A program made the translations under genes and the position numbers. The notes below the pieces were generated by a model, which was not told the origin of the DNA, did no database searches, and worked only from the letters and a program-made list of their open reading frames with translations. Below are positions 22,753 through 33,808 of a stretch of DNA of 64,000 nt, piece after piece (positions within the stretch are counted from its first letter, which is position 1; every line of letters begins with the position of its first letter). This DNA is from Crocodylus rhombifer (taxonomy: Eukaryota; Chordata; Crocodylia; Crocodylidae), in NCBI GenBank assembly GCA_038503035.1, contig JAVSML010024570.1, forward strand, positions 468,007-532,006. The letters are read 5' to 3'.

Positions 22753-22889
22753 TAGTGAAAGGTTGAGGGTGGATCAAGACAGCTTATTTAAAAGTGGAAA
22801 ATGAATACGTTTATTTATTAAAAAATAATAAGCAAGAACATGTTGTCTGATATATGTGGAGGTGATTATGGAATACAGGAGATTTAAGA

Positions 22890-24524
22890 TTCAGATGGCA
22901 AATAAAGAATAAAGAAATCCCTCTCTATGTAGTTGTCATTATTATCATAATCATACGCAATCCCTTGCAGTTGAGAGTGATTTGCTTCCATGATTGGGTC
23001 CAAAGATTGCTGATGAGGCCTATCTGGGATTGACAGGTTCAGTTGCAGCTCAGGCACATGTTTCTCTGTGAAGCGTGTGACTCTGGATTCTTGGTTCAGT
23101 TCACGAGATTCTCTTTCTGCCACTCACATTTTTCTGCCTTCTATTGTAGTCATAAGTTTTCAAAGTACTGAGATCCTTGAAGTCATAAGTTTTCAAAGTA
23201 CTGAGATCCTTCCTTCATTTGGGGTGGTGATATTGATGTTGCATTTTTTCAAGTTGGCTTTGAGGACCACTTTGACATACTTTCTCTGCCCTCCTATTGA
23301 GCATATGGTTTGACTGAGGAGGGAGAATAAAACGTGCTTTGGGAGTCTGGAGTTGAACATCTGGATGATGTGGCCAGCCCAGCAGAGTTGATGTTGGATG
23401 ATTATTGCTTCAATGCTCAGGGTGTTTGCTTGTGAGAGGAATCTAATGTTGGTACATCTGTCGACCCACTGGATTAGAAGTATCTTCCACAGGTAGAGTT
23501 GATGGTACTTCCCCAGTGATTTGAGGTGCCTCCTGTACATTGCTTATGTCTCAGCTCCATACTGTAAGGTGGGGATCACAACTGCTCGATAAGCTTGGTT
23601 TTGGGTCTGACATTGCAATCTTCAAACTCCCATTTCCTCAGGCATCTGAAGGCTTCATTTGCACATCTGAGGTGATGTTGGCTTTCTGTGTCAATATCAG
23701 CCTTCTGTGAGAGATGGCTTCTGAGGTATGGGAAATACTCAACGTTCTCCAGAGTCTCACAGTGAATCTGAATTACCAGAGCTGGGGACTGCTCATTAAG
23801 AGCTTGTTGATGGAGGATCTCAGTCTTCTGAATGTAGCATCAATCACATTTTCTTGTATGATGCTGATGATTCCCTGAAGGTCTGCTTCCAAGTAAACGC
23901 ACACTACAGCATCATCAGCCTACTGAAGCTCCATGAGGGAGCTTAGGGTGGTCTTGGTTCTGGCTTGGAGTCAACTGAGATTAAATAGCTTACCACCCAT
24001 TTCAGGGGTGATGCATAGGGGGTGCATGCAGGTGCATGTGCACCACGAGCATGGCAGTGCAACCCTACAAAAAGGCACTGCCAACACTGATGGTGGCATC
24101 TGCAGGCAGTTTTCACTTGCCAGTCCACCGCTGACACCGTCAGTGGTGTCTGTGGGTGGTTTACAATAGCTGCTGGCCACCAGCAATGCTGCCGGTGGCA
24201 CCTGTGGCTGGTCATAGGCCCTGGTTGGCACTCGCGCCCTCTGCTGCCAACAGTGCCAGCAGCATCTGCAGGAGCTTGCTCGCTTACCAACACTGAGTTC
24301 GCACGCTCCTGCTGCCGAAAGCACAGCCATGCCCCACCAGCCGCCGGGGGTATGCGCTGTTCATGACCCATTTAGTAATTTAGCTCCACTCCTACTGGAA
24401 CCTTGTTGGTGGTTAAATGTAACACTGCAGTAAGGAATATCAAGAGTGTTAGAGCAATGATGCAGCCTTGCTTAACTCCCATCTTAACCTCAAATGAATC
24501 TATGATAGATCCACTATTGTGTCT
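22890..24524 (-). mobile_element. Non-LTR retrotransposon (not CR1), ORF2 C-terminal part, minus strand
   Basis: Minus-strand translation gives, in order, the RT motif GVKQGCIIALTLLIFLTAVL (24480-24420), VGVELNY, then after an inserted transposon MGGKLFNLSRLQAKTKTT and the ADDAVV catalytic motif (about 23915). A C-terminal domain follows with SIEAIIIQHQLCWAGHIIQM, RLPKHVLF, GGQRKYVKVVLKANLKKCNI (23430-23215). It ends near 22890 in a GAT/AAT-rich tail. This domain order is typical of a family often annotated as 'RNA-directed DNA polymerase from mobile element'. I cannot place the clade. It is 5'-truncated at about 24524 and carries many stops. A 33-bp unit is duplicated at 23148-23213. Confidence 0.75.
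24003..24365. mobile_element. Non-autonomous hAT-like transposon, 363 bp, inserted in the LINE
   Basis: The perfect 8-bp repeat ACCCATTT flanks it (23995-24002 and 24366-24373). It interrupts the LINE protein between VGVELNY and MGGKLFN, which become adjacent when it is removed. The ends CAGGGGTGATGCATAGGGGG and, inverted, CATGAACAGCGCATACCCCC are only partly alike. The core is GC-rich, and its long open frames (142 and 119 codons on the minus strand) are artefacts of composition. Confidence 0.8.
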
Positions 24525-24528
24525 ACAT

Positions 24529-25075
24529 GTGCACACAAGCAAGTGGCAACCACACAGCAGTGGAGGGAAGCTCCCCACAGGTAAGTCAGGGGAGGGGGCA
24601 TGTACCCACAGTGAGCACAGGGCTGTAGCCTGGCCAGACTGGCCAATGGGACCTGGCATGGGAGCATGGAGCAGGATGGTGGGACTTGTTGCTTTCACCA
24701 CCATTGGGACCCCCATACCACTCATGACACCAGCAGTGGGAAGAGTAATAAACCATGGGGGGCCCTGCTGCCCTCTTCCTACCACTGGAGGGGAGGTGGG
24801 ATGGGGTGCAGTTCAGGTGGCCTGCAGGGAGCAGTTGAGGCTAGTCCATGCCCCCTTCCCTCCCCCAGTGTGGGTCAGGAGGGGCAGTGGCAGGGCCATG
24901 GGGCTGTGGTTCAGGAGTAAAGAGCAGTAGCAGGTCTGTGGGGTGGGGGAGTAGAGAGCTGTGGATTGGGAGTGAAGAGCCCCAGCAGGTCAGGGGTGAG
25001 GGGCATCGGCAGGGCCAGGGTGCTGCAAGTCAGGAGTGAGAGGGGCCTCAATTCCAAAAAGGTTGAGAACTACTG
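24529..25075. mobile_element. GC-rich hAT-type element, right end recognisable
   Basis: It ends in AAAAAGGTTGAGAACTACTG, the inward-reading hAT terminus (CAGTAGTTCTCAACC on the other strand), the same type as the right end of 1892-2620. From 24890 to 25045 there is a degenerate tandem module of about 40 bases ('GGAGTRARGAGC..CAGCAGGTC'). The left end was not found, so it may be truncated where it meets the LINE. Frames up to 175 codons here are low-complexity. Confidence 0.55.
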
Positions 25076-25083
25076 GTCTAAGG

Positions 25084-26464
25084 ATTTTGCAAATAGTTTA
25101 AATCTGCAGTGCAAAAACACATTTTCAAAGTCCTAATTCATTGTATCTAGAGAGTGTTATCTTATCTATCTTTTCCTTATGAACACAATATCTGCATGTG
25201 TATTGTAAACTAAAAATATTGATTCAGTCATTATTCTTTTTAATGTTTCACCACATCTCACTGGTGTAAGAAATGGTATACTTATAGTTTGCAATTTGAA
25301 TGTTCTCTCTGGAACAGGCAGAACCCACTGACGTAAGTGTCTATAAAAATATAGATCTGAAAGGGAATTAAAATGATATATTTCAAGGAAGAACATGAAT
25401 GATTTTGCTGCTTTCTGGAAACTATCACATAAATTGCTATGCCTTGAACAAGAATAATAATTTTGCTTTCTATTAAGAAATCTGTTAGCGGTTGACTTTA
25501 AAAATATAAATCACAATTTCCTTACTGGATATAAGGTATAATTTTCTTTTGAAAATTACATGAATTGAAGATGTTGAGAGACGCACTTAATTATGGTCCC
25601 TCAGCAGATTCAGAATAGAAATGGTGGATATTTCATTATGGTAATGATCATGCATTAGTTTGTGAATGTATGCAATTATATGTACTACAGTTTTTACCTC
25701 AAACAAGGGTGCTATTGAAGGAGAGGCAGAAATATTGATACTTCACATTTGAGTTTTTCTATCAGTGCAAGGATACATTTACTTGTATTTATGTGTGTTC
25801 AGTTTTGTGCAGTGGCACAAAAATATATCAATTCTGGAAGGATGCAATCAAAGCAAAGAGTTTGTTATTGAAAGGGAGTGCTTTGTACCAATATAATGTA
25901 AATGGGAAATTGCATTCATCTTTAACACCAGTACAAGACTTCAAAGGATGTCTGCCACAGATTATTTTTTCCTAAGAAGGTTTGTGTGTAGAGATGGTGA
26001 TGATGATTGTTAAGTTGCTGTATTTCAGACCAAAATTTAAGGTGAAGTTCTTTAAAAGAGTTGACACAGAAGTCGCATGGACAGTTTTTATGAAAATAAG
26101 TCTTTTAATGCCATTAGAGAGGAAGTGGATAACCAAATCCTAGAGTATTTTAGGATTTAACACATAGGTAATTAATCTCAGGAACTAGTAAATGCTTAGC
26201 AAAAACAACTCTCCAGTCACTTACCTCTGGTCACTTGTATATTGCATTAATCCATTTAACACTGGAAATACTGTTTGACAGGACATTGTTCAGTTTTAAG
26301 GAGAGATACAAAAGCAATCCAAGTTTTCAGAAAATAGTAAGAGTAGCACTCAAGTGATTTACTGTATAACTACTATTTTTAGTGCTAAAGCAAAAAATAT
26401 TATTATACAATAAAAATGAAAATGTGTTGTCTCAGATATTTATAAAAATATAGATCCCCTGAGC
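25084..26464. other. No gene seen; AT-rich
   Basis: AT-rich DNA, no recognisable repeat, motif or coding signal. Confidence 0.4.
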
Positions 26465-26472
26465 AAAGACAC

Positions 26473-27199
26473 CAATGATTCTCAACCAGGGTGCCACAGC
26501 ACACAATATTGGCATTGTTAGGCTTCAAAAGACTGTGTAATTCACACGATCAACCCAGAGATTTAAAATAGGAATCCACAGTGCCAGAAACATTCTGACC
26601 TGTCAAAGCCTTTCTGAGTTCTTTGCAACAAAAGAATTTCTCTATTATTTTTCTGCAGTCAAAAAACAAGTGAAAACTAAGAGCTGGCATTTCCCTTCTC
26701 TCCTACTGGAGTTGGGCCACACCTCCTTCCCCCATGGAACTAGGTTGGGGCCTGGCCAAGCCCCCTACCCCGCAGGGCTGGGCCACACTCCTTCCTTCTC
26801 TGTAGGGCTGGGCTGTTGCCAGGTCATGCCCCCTTCCCCCCTGCAGGGCTTGGCCTGTTGGAAGTGGGCCACACGCCCTTCCCACATAGGGCTGGGTTGG
26901 GATCTGCCCATGCCCCCTTCACTCCCTGTGGTCTGGGTTGGGATCTAGCCACATCCCCTCCCCTTCAGGGCTGGGCCATGCCCCCTTCCCTCTCCATGGG
27001 ACTGAGTCAAGCTTCATTCCTCTGTGGGGCTTGTGGGGCTGTGTTGGGCTGGCCTGCCCTCCCTGCCCCCTCTATGCAACCAGATGGTTCTTGCTGTGTT
27101 CCCAGTCTGGTGCCTGGACAGGCAACAGCAGGATCTGGCTCATGGACACATGGGGCACTGTCAGCCTTGCCTGTCAGGCAAAAAGGTTGAGTACCACTG
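26473..27199. mobile_element. Chimera of two hAT families
   Basis: The left part (26473-about 26700) begins CAATGATTCTCAACCAGGG and is an inverted relative of 11646-11927; both contain the 'CTGAGTTCTTTGCAACAA' and 'GAGCTGGCATTT' phrases. The right part (about 26700-27199) is the tandem GC-rich core and right end of the 1892-2620 family, ending GGTTGAGTACCACTG. The 8-mers outside (AAAGACAC and TTCTAGGA) do not match. This looks like two insertions joined by deletion or recombination, not one transposition unit. Confidence 0.65.
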
Positions 27200-27207
27200 T
27201 TCTAGGA

Positions 27208-27949
27208 GCTTAAATAAAACTGGTAATCATATATTGTTCCCCTCTAATTCTTTCCTATATTTATCTTGCTAGTCTGTATGCTTAAGGTAATCTAATATGT
27301 ATTTAAGATTTTTCAGGTGCACTTCTTAATTTTGTGATGATGGTGTCATACAAAAAATACTGCACTGGAAGAGACAGGTAAGTAAAACACCTGGACTAAA
27401 ATATAAGTCTACCTGAACTGTTTTGGAGGCTTGAGGGCTTGGTTTACTTATTTTTAAAATGCTTTCTGTTTGCACATATCAACATTTATTGTCCCAAGAA
27501 AGTTTATTCAGCTGGCATTTCTATCCCAATTGTGCAGATCCACATGGTTTGGAGAAGGTAAAAATCAAAATCAAGAACTAAAATATAACTAAAGAGCCCA
27601 AAAACCTGTAACTTTAATGCAGAAAGACACTGCTATGTTACCAGTATATAAACTTGGTCATTTTATGTAAACTACTGATTTTCTACTGTATAAAAGGAAA
27701 AATAAATCTTCCAATCACTTTTTAAGATAGAATATAGGGATTATGTAAAAATGCCAGACTGACAACCCAAGTGACCCTACTTGTAGATGCAGCATGGATA
27801 GCAACAATGCAAACCTCCTCAAACTATTCCATCAGTGTCTCGCCAAACTCCAGTCTTATGAGATCAAAAATAGTTTTGTTTTTGCCCATTTAGGTTTTTC
27901 ATTTGATAATAGATCCTTGGCTTCTTCATTAGCAGTCTTATTAAAATTA
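27208..27949. other. No gene seen
   Basis: AT-rich sequence with no recognisable element. Confidence 0.4.
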
Positions 27950-28440
27950 TACTATAACAAATTAGGGATGGAAGAGACCACGGGAGTTGATATAGGTAAC
28001 TCCCCTTTCTTAGGGCAGAATCAGGTATGCCACACCTATTCCTGACAGATCTTTGAAGAACCTGCTCTTCAGACCCTGAAATGATGAAATTTTACAACCT
28101 TCCCAGGTAATCTTTCCTAGGGCTTAACTATTTTTACAGTTATAAAGTTATTTTTCTAATATCTAACCAAAATTTCTCTCTCCTGGTAGCTGAAGTTAGC
28201 CTGATTGGTCTATAACCCCATGGGTCCTCCTTTTTTTTTTAAAAAAAAAAGACAGTATAGTTGCCCATTTCCAGTCTTGTGGAACTTCACCCAGTCTCTA
28301 CAAGAGGCTCTGGCTGAGGGCAGCCAGTTTTCTAAGTATTCTAGGATAAAGTTCATCAGGTTCAGATGATGTGGAAAAAACCCTAACTTTTCTAAAGGAG
28401 TTTCTAATCTGTTTTTCCCCTATTCTAACCTGAGTTCTTG
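27950..28440 (-). mobile_element. Old CR1-like LINE fragment with internal deletion, minus strand
   Basis: On the minus strand, the RT-start stretch (28440-28190; equivalent to PD..HP.ILR, and 'GGTTATAGACCAATCAGGC', which encodes YRPI-type residues) is joined at about 28185 directly to the 3' C-terminal and tail region ending in 'GGTCTCTTCCATCCCTAATTTG' (about 27985-27960). The central RT is missing. A T10A10 run at 28232-28250 is a secondary expansion. The divergence is greater than in the CR1 copies at 15.5 and 36.3 kb. Confidence 0.6.
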
Positions 28441-29684
28441 CCCCTCAAAATTAACAATTTAGTTGGCTGAGCACCAAACTGCAATTTTTTTGCAAAGTTA
28501 CTATTTTGTTCAGTTCTAATTATATTTTGATTATAGTAAAACAGAAAGAACATGTTTGAAAAATATTTATTTGGCATTAGAGCAAATGATTGAAGTTAGG
28601 CTTATTTAGAATGTTAAAGTCATGCCTTATTGCAAGTTAAATGCCAGATACATGCTTGGCTTAGAAATAGTCCATGCATTATGTAATTAAGATTTGGGTT
28701 AAGAGAAGGCCAGAAGAAATGAGATCAAAGATATGGGCAGAAAAGATATAAAGAGAAGCATGAGAAACTGAATCCGTAAGATCATGTTGAGAGCTGGAAT
28801 GGAAGTTGTTACTGCAGTCATTTAGTACTTGCTTTATCTGGTACTATCACTGGTATTGCACAGTACGGTGCTGCATGGGTCATTTCTGACCCTACTGTGC
28901 AGTAGTGGCGGCGTCACAGTTCATGCCTGCTGATGCTCCATCGCTGGAGGTGGAAGTCTATGCCTTTATGCACCTACCAGAACTTACTCTGCTGTGTAAG
29001 TAACCTTTTTTGCACTTTCACACAGTTTGTTATTCCATTACCTGTTCAGCATGAACAGGAATGGGTAAGAAAAAGTTTTTTTTTGAGATTTCGTATTTGG
29101 TCTAATAAAAGGTACCATCAATCATTTAGTACTTTTTACAGCATTTCATATAGATGTGGGCATATAAACTATGTTTCCTGCCTCAACAGATAAGGGCAAA
29201 AAGAAAGTGGATTATGGCTGGCATGTGGGGGGAAGAGAAGCATGGCACACAGAGCTCTCTTAGGCCTAATCCTCCATGGGGTAAATTAGGATTATTCCTC
29301 TTCAGTCCTAAAATTGGGCCATAATTAGTGAGCTGTGACCTGCTTCCTGTGCTCTCTGTCATCCCACACCTACTAGACTATTATTGTGGTGATCAGACGG
29401 AGTAGAGAATCAAGGACAAACTGTTCAGACAAAAAAAGGATGCAAGGGAATGGGAAAAAAACTTCTGTTTTGACAAATGTAAATTAAGGCATATTGGAGG
29501 AACAATGAGAACTAGTCATACATATTTTTGGGTTGTAAACAAGTTATACCCACTTCAGGAAAAGCAGTAGATGTATATTATTGTCAACAGCTCAATATTC
29601 AAAGTTGGAAAACAAAACGCTATGAGGCATAAGAAATTAGATGGAAGTTAGTACTAAAATATTATTATGCCATATACAATGGCA
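28441..29684. other. No confirmed gene; one exon-like stretch near 28910-29000
   Basis: Mostly AT-rich. Between a CAG acceptor-like site (CTACTGTGCAG, ending 28903) and a near-consensus donor (TGTGTAAGTAAC, about 28993-29004) one frame stays open for about 30 codons and the sequence contains CpG. There is no known protein match in memory and no partner exon, so I do not call a gene. Confidence 0.2.
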
Positions 29685-29895
29685 CAACATTCATAGGTAC
29701 CTAAATCACTGCCTAAATAATGCATGGATTAATGGCTTCCCCAGGCCTAATCAGGGTAATTAAGCCACACCTTGTTACAGTATGGCAATCTGCAGGGAGG
29801 AGTGGGACTGCTAGGGCCCTTCAGTCAATCAGAGGTGCGAGATTGGCTGACAGGCTCCTTCAGTTCAGCAGACCTCTAAATATAAAGCAAGACTT
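29685..29895 (+). repeat. Dispersed repeat shared with 50875-51105, TATA-like motif
   Basis: The phrases 'GGTAATTAAGCCACACC', 'GGCAATCTGCAGGGAGGAG' and 'GGACTGCTAGGGCCCTT' recur in the same order at 50940-51010 (GGTAATTATGCCATGG, CCAATCTGCGGTGAAGG, GGACTGCTGGGGCCCCTT). A TATA-like CTAAATATAAAGC at 29875-29887 is paralleled by CATAAAG / AATAAAG at 51088-51108. An LTR or transposon end is likely. The boundaries are not defined. Confidence 0.5.
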
Positions 29896-30670
29896 GCAGT
29901 AGGAACCAATAACTGTTTAACAAGTTATTAGGAAGAATCTTTCCCCATTAACTGATAATTCCATACATTTTGGGGATTCTTCTCTATTCCTCTGAAACAC
30001 TGAGTATCAGACATGGGTATTAGCAAGATACTAGGGAAAAAAAATCTCACTGGTCTCACCTACTACAGAAATCTCTGGTCTGATGACTATAAGGCTTCTT
30101 GAATACCTCTCAGGGAGGCAAACCAATACTATGTCTTAGCCACCATGTTTCTGTGCACAAATTTCAAGAAACGAATGTAATAATCACACAGCTGTTCATG
30201 CGAGTGAAAAAGAGGCTTTTCTTTAGAAACTCCATGGGCAGGTTTTTCAAGTTACACTGGGCCTGTTACTTAGGTCTTTGGCAGACACTAAAATAATTGT
30301 GTGCAGGGATCTAATCCCTGATCCTAACAATCGGATGTCCTGCCATACCACGCATGCATGCCTACGGGGATCAGGGACAGATCCCAATTGTGCAACTGTC
30401 AGCAGCCCAGGCTGGCTGCTAGCTCTTGGCAGGTAGCTGAGGGGCTCCCTCATCTGGGGAGTTTAATCCACCACAACCAGAAGCCCTGGTTCCTTCTGCT
30501 AGGAGCAGGTGGGATTACAGCAGTCCTGGCCCCAGCTGGAGAAGTAGGACTGCCCTGGAGGCTGATGCCAACAGTCAGCTGATTTGTCAGCACTGGGCTA
30601 ATTGGAGACCCGAGCTGTCCAGGGCTGATTCTGTTAAATCATACCATAGATGTAAGATGTACTAGGGACC
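29896..30670. other. No gene seen; moderately GC-rich stretch 30300-30650
   Basis: The part from 30305 opens with CAGGGATCTAATCCCTGATCC, which contains a short palindrome and could be a transposon end, but no partner end was found. No coding signal. Confidence 0.35.
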
Positions 30671-31219
30671 TGTAGCAGGTTGGAGATTGCTCAGCTCGAA
30701 CAGTCTTTGTTTACAGCTTTGTTTCACCAGGGCCAGCCCCCGCAACCAGGAATCATTGTAAACAATCAGCAAGGCAAAAACACCAATAGCACAGGGGCTT
30801 TTCCCAGACCCAGAGAGATTGCCCAGGCTCGGTGTTGCAGCTGCTAGTCCTCACTCTTCCTCTCTCTGATCTCTCCAGCAATCTCATGATTTCTCAGAGT
30901 CTTCTCTGTAAACACAGGAGAGAGGCAACCTCCTATCATGGTGCTCAGGGCTCATCCAGGCACTTGCCTACCTACCTGCTCTCTCTCTATGTGCACACTC
31001 AGCTTCATACTTCTCTCTAATCCAGGGAGAGTATGCTGGCTCAGGCTTCCACCTCCAACCCCACAGCCTTCCTATCTCTCCCCCTGGTCTCTTGTTGAGA
31101 GCTTTTTAACTCCCATGGGGTCATCATCAGCTGGCCCAGTCCATTGAGGCAGGCTTGTAATTACTCTTTGCCTGCTTTCAGCTGAGCTGCAGCCCTCTTA
31201 AGTTGTGCAGCCTGCTACA
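30671..31219 (-). mobile_element. Solo LTR-like element, 549 bp, TGTAGCAGG...CCTGCTACA
   Basis: It starts TGTAGCAGG and ends CCTGCTACA, a perfect 9-bp inverted terminal repeat with canonical TG...CA. The adjacent 5-mers (GGACC and GGGCT) differ by two transitions, so a target duplication is possible but decayed. On the minus strand GAGTTAAAAAGCTC (about 31098-31111) could be the TATA region, which suggests minus orientation. No poly-A signal was found and no internal retroviral region is present. Confidence 0.6.
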
Positions 31220-31644
31220 GGGCTGATGATGATCAGTATATTTGTAAGACAGCTAATTAGGTAGAGGATTTTTAACAACTCAACATGGAAATGTTGTCAA
31301 CATTGGTCTGATCTTTAATTCACATTCAGTGTAGGGAATGGAGAATAATAGTGGCCATGACTGGCAACCGATTGAGAGTATTTTGTGATCTTGCTATTAG
31401 TATTGTGCTGGATTGGGACTACATCAAAAACTTTACATCAAAAGATAGTGTAAACCCACTATTTGAAAATCATTAAGAAAACATGCAAAATTTAATTATG
31501 CTCATTATTGTTATTTTGCCTTTTCTCATTCATAAAAATGTAATCTGCCTACTAATGTGTTACGAGAACAATAAACAGTGCCCTAAAATTTAGTAGGGCT
31601 CAATCTTAGGTTTTCAGCATCTGAAAGCATTGATTTGGTAGCTG

Positions 31645-31790
31645 ACCATATTTGTGAAGATGGAAGTGAAAAAGGTATTAAAAACTTCACCCTTCTTGGC
31701 ATCATCCATAATTAGATTGCTTTTCACATGCCATAAAGGACCTATATTTTCTCTGGTCATCTTCTTATTTTTCACATATATATAAGGCAG
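31645..31790 (-). mobile_element. CR1-like LINE linker fragment, minus strand
   Basis: The minus strand matches the ORF2 linker just before the RT: compare the plus-strand phrase 'GAAGATGGAAGTGAAAAAGGTATT...CTTCACCCTTCTTGGCATCATCC' with the CR1 at 16530-16600 ('GCCTTTTCCATATCATCTG', 'TACCCACATTTTTCCTGATC'). It is old and isolated. Confidence 0.55.
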
Positions 31791-33284
31791 CCCCCTGCCT
31801 AGCCTCCCTGCCTATCCTTTTCCCCTTGCCTATCCTCCTTGAACATGCTATACCCATCAGTTGATAGCTATAAAATGTTATTTAGAGGTTTGCTTTTGGG
31901 AATTGTCTTGTAGGTAAAGTAAATATATATTAGAACAATGGTCCAGGGCAACAGCAAGCGGTAATTGATTTCTAAAAAGCTTGTTTGTGACAGTTCAAGG
32001 CCCACTGTGTCTGACACAGGCAAGCAGCAAGCAGATACACAGGCTGGGAAATTGAAGACATATACCACGCTATTCCATAATATGAGATAAGAGACTCTGC
32101 TGTGTTGGCCAGGTCACAGTGCCCAGCTGCAGAACCCTTGTGATTTCCAGTTTTGTGGCAGAGACCAAACTAGAAGACTCAAAAAAGCCCAAATTAGGAT
32201 GTGTGCATGTGATGGGTTTGTGAAACAAAGGAATATGCTGACAGGACATAGTATAACAACCACAAGGAGACCAATCAATGATGCCCAAAGATGAAGAGTT
32301 ATCACAGGGGAAAAAAGATACGAAACCAGCAGTTTCTCCTTAGCATCACATCAAACAATACTCCCTTTGTTCTTCTCAAGCCCTTCCTTTTCCACCTCAG
32401 TTCAGATAACCCATTTCTCCCTCCTTTACATTTAAGCTTTTCTTCCTTTTCAGCATTCTTCTGAACTGATAACACCACTAGAAGCTACCTGGATGTCCTG
32501 GCAGATATTTTGTATGCATTAGTCACTGCAAAAACAAAAGTTATTTGCAAGGCTCACCTGCTTACACAACTGGATCTGAAGCCAGCAATCAGCAGAACTA
32601 GTATAAATGTGAATGGCGAGGGAAGCAGTTTAACAGTAAGAGCAGGGCTGGGTTTGGGTCAGAAATGAGGAAGCAATGAAATCAAAGCCCACCACAGAAA
32701 AGTTTTTGCAGTAAGCTCTTCTGTCTCCCTCAAAGGAGCAAGTTAACCAGGAGGTTATTGAACCTGTATCACTTGCTGTGGACCACAACCCTGTCAAAAT
32801 GTAGTAAAGATGATGTTTAGATGGAAAGTCACTATCATGTTTTCCCAGCTGGATAAACTTAGGTGGAGTCTCTGTTTTCAAACACACAGGCACCTTTGTT
32901 AATTGTTACAGATTTAATCCTTGAACAGTAAGCAGCCTGTGAAGTAAGCCACAGTGTAAGAAAAAAACTAGGCTGCTTTCTAAAGCACTGTCTCAAAGTA
33001 CCAACACTACTCACAATCATTAACCTTTAAAGGAATATCCGAAAATTGCATGCTACAACCACCCTATAAATGTGTTGACCATTAGAGTTAATTCAGGACT
33101 GAAATGATGTATCCTGTAGCTTGATAAAGAGTTTTGGAACTAACCAAAGAAGTCAAAATATGTCTTCTACAGCCCACTAAAAGGGAAGTTAATCAGGCGG
33201 GGGTCTGATACGTGCATACCTGAGCATAGATTCTAAATTTCTCGGCTAGCAAAAACCAGGAAGAAGAAGAAAGCCCACTCATGT
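31791..33284. other. No gene seen
   Basis: Ordinary sequence. Open frames of 60-87 codons on the minus strand (31868-32893) have no supporting motif or conserved structure. Confidence 0.4.
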
Positions 33285-33345
33285 GTCAGACCAACAGCCT
33301 AGTGGTCAGTTCACTTGCCCAGAAAGCAGGAAATCCATGTTCTAG
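33285..33345 (+). mobile_element. MIR-like tRNA-derived SINE head
   Basis: CCTAGTGGTCAGTTCACTTG is an A-box-like phrase and GTTCTAGATC, about 38 bases later, is B-box-like. Between them 'CCCAGAAAGCAGGAAATCC' matches the MIR consensus as I remember it. The element is cut off by a hAT-type end at 33348. Confidence 0.5.
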
Positions 33346-33347
33346 AT

Positions 33348-33600
33348 CAGTGGAAACCAACCTTTTTGGCAGGCATGCCATAAATTAGCCCTGCACCTGC
33401 CCCAAGAGTCACGCTAAACCCCTTCTGCTACCCAGTCTGCTCCTATGCTTTCTGGCCCTGTTCAATCTGCTACTCTGATTTCTTTTCCCTCACATATCTG
33501 CCACTCTGCTAATTGCCCCTTCCCTGTCCTGCCAAGTGCCCCACACAGAAGCTGCCTGTATTCCTCAGGTTCTTTTGATCCTTCCTTAGGGGATGTGAAC
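33348..33600. mobile_element. hAT-type element, left end only
   Basis: CAGTGGAAACCAACCTTTTTGGCAGGCATGCCA is a hAT-type terminus. The following CT-rich sequence with repeated 'CTGCTACTCTG..TTTC' phrases is typical of a non-autonomous core. No right end or target duplication was seen. Confidence 0.45.
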
Positions 33601-33692
33601 CTACATTTTTTGACTACTTATTACAGAGCACAAAACACCAGGCCACAGGTCAACATTATCCTGTCCCACCTTCTAGCCCTTTTCTTGAAGCT

Positions 33693-33808
33693 GAGACACT
33701 GGTACATTGCCTTTCCTAGTCACTGGATAAAATGGATAGAGAACAATGCAGAGACACTGGTACATTGCCTTTCCTAGTCACTGGATAAAATGAATAGAGA
33801 ACAATGCA
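33693..33808. repeat. 58-bp tandem duplication (two units)
   Basis: The unit starting GAGACACTGGTACATTGCC at 33693 is repeated at 33751 with period 58 and a single G-to-A difference (GGATAGAG versus GAATAGAG). This is a recent local duplication. Confidence 0.95.

Noticed and set aside
24403..24930. 175-codon plus-strand frame
   Set aside because: It reads antisense through the LINE RT and then into a GC-rich hAT element, two unrelated sequences.
28185..28200. LINE internal deletion interpreted as a spliced CR1 RNA
   Set aside because: A donor-like sequence could be imagined at the junction, but the other two deletions lack GT-AG-type junctions, so splicing is not supported.
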